From: an uncultured Sphingobacteriia bacterium
GTDB taxonomy: Bacteria > Bacteroidota > Bacteroidia > Chitinophagales > Chitinophagaceae
Length of the DNA: 12,982 nucleotides
Direction of reading: 5' to 3'
Assembly (NCBI GenBank): GCA_945957225.1
Contig: CAMFKK010000030.1
Span: 1-12,982, forward strand
Below the pieces are notes generated by a model. It searched no databases. It saw only the letters and a program-made list of their open reading frames with translations, and was not told the DNA's origin. Below are positions 12,816 to 12,982 of this stretch, piece by piece (the stretch's first letter is position 1; each line of letters starts with the position of its first letter). The position numbers and the translations under genes were made by a program.

Positions 12816-12982
12816 ATGACACAGTTGGAATCCATAAAAGATTTACTGCTTAAACTCAAGCCAGAGTTAATGGAAAAGTATTCTATTAGCTCTATTGGTC
12901 TTTTTGGATCAGTTGTGCGCAATGATTTTTCACCAACAACAAGCGACATCGATATTATTGTGGATTTTTCTAAGCCTATTGG
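12816..12982 (+). CDS. MNT-type nucleotidyltransferase, 3' truncated (likely HEPN/MNT antitoxin)
   Basis: First 55 codons of a minimal nucleotidyltransferase, cut by the window end. After a leading helix (MTQLESIKDLLLKLKPELMEKY) come ISSIGLFGSVVRNDFSP and TSDIDIIVDF. These are the GSxxR and DxD motifs of the polymerase-beta-like fold, with the two metal-binding Asp residues in SDIDI. Such small proteins usually act as antitoxins that add AMP to a neighbouring HEPN ribonuclease toxin. The HEPN gene would be expected just downstream, outside the window. It starts 39 bp after the GTT of attC-like element E, so it may be the gene of a further cassette. Confidence 0.85.
   Translation, partial: MTQLESIKDLLLKLKPELMEKYSISSIGLFGSVVRNDFSPTTSDIDIIVDFSKPI

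Overview
The window looks like a Bacteroidota chromosome fragment, probably Chitinophagaceae-like. The grounds are the secreted xylan-type glycosidases, the absence of Shine-Dalgarno sites, a perfect TAnnTTTG -7 box at 12224-12231 and another at 12804-12811, and many proteins of families typical of that phylum. This is inferred from sequence character, not from a database match. The first 48 bases are not genomic. They are the end of an Illumina P7 primer, an 8-nt index and the Nextera read-2 adapter with its mosaic end, so the left edge is a library artefact and the first gene is cut by it.

Layout. 49-4138: an ordinary, more G+C-rich chromosomal block on the + strand. It holds the C-terminal half of a GH67 alpha-glucuronidase, a secreted GH43 glycosidase and a secreted gamma-glutamyltranspeptidase-like Ntn hydrolase. 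The first two fit glucuronoxylan side-chain and backbone breakdown. 4139-4330: a minisatellite of 7-bp and 14-bp units, then two GC-rich hairpins. 4331-4732: a small hypothetical gene. 4893-6083: a tyrosine recombinase.

6084-9424 is the most interesting part, an integron-like cassette array. Four near-identical elements of about 185 bp follow the genes at 6351-6848, 7082-7549, 7814-8357 and 8613-9224. Each begins with AAC, ends with GTT, and has complementary arms, the architecture of an attC site. The bases just outside the AAC/GTT cores differ from copy to copy, but the start of each unit is the exact reverse complement of the end of the same unit (10, 8, 8 and 10 bases). Integron recombination between G and TT predicts exactly this. 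A GTTAGCGGTA without attC arms at 6320 serves as the attI-like entry point. The predicted cassettes are 723, 703, 806 and 870 bp. They carry a secreted protein, a four-helix membrane protein, a RelE/ParE-type toxin-antitoxin pair and a membrane-anchored protein, all on the + strand and A+T-rich. The adjacent recombinase has the full R-K-H-R-H-Y active site. It lacks the extra segment of classical IntI proteins and is transcribed in the same direction as the array.

9423-12815: a five-gene block with four minus-strand genes (Rossmann NADP-type oxidoreductase, TMEM175-like channel, predicted outer-membrane protein, secreted DJ-1/PfpI protein) divergent from an HxlR-type regulator. It is bounded on the right by an attC-like element of a different sequence class (about 12648-12784). 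A MNT-type nucleotidyltransferase gene follows and runs off the window; it is probably the antitoxin half of a HEPN/MNT pair. The cassette region may therefore continue beyond the window.
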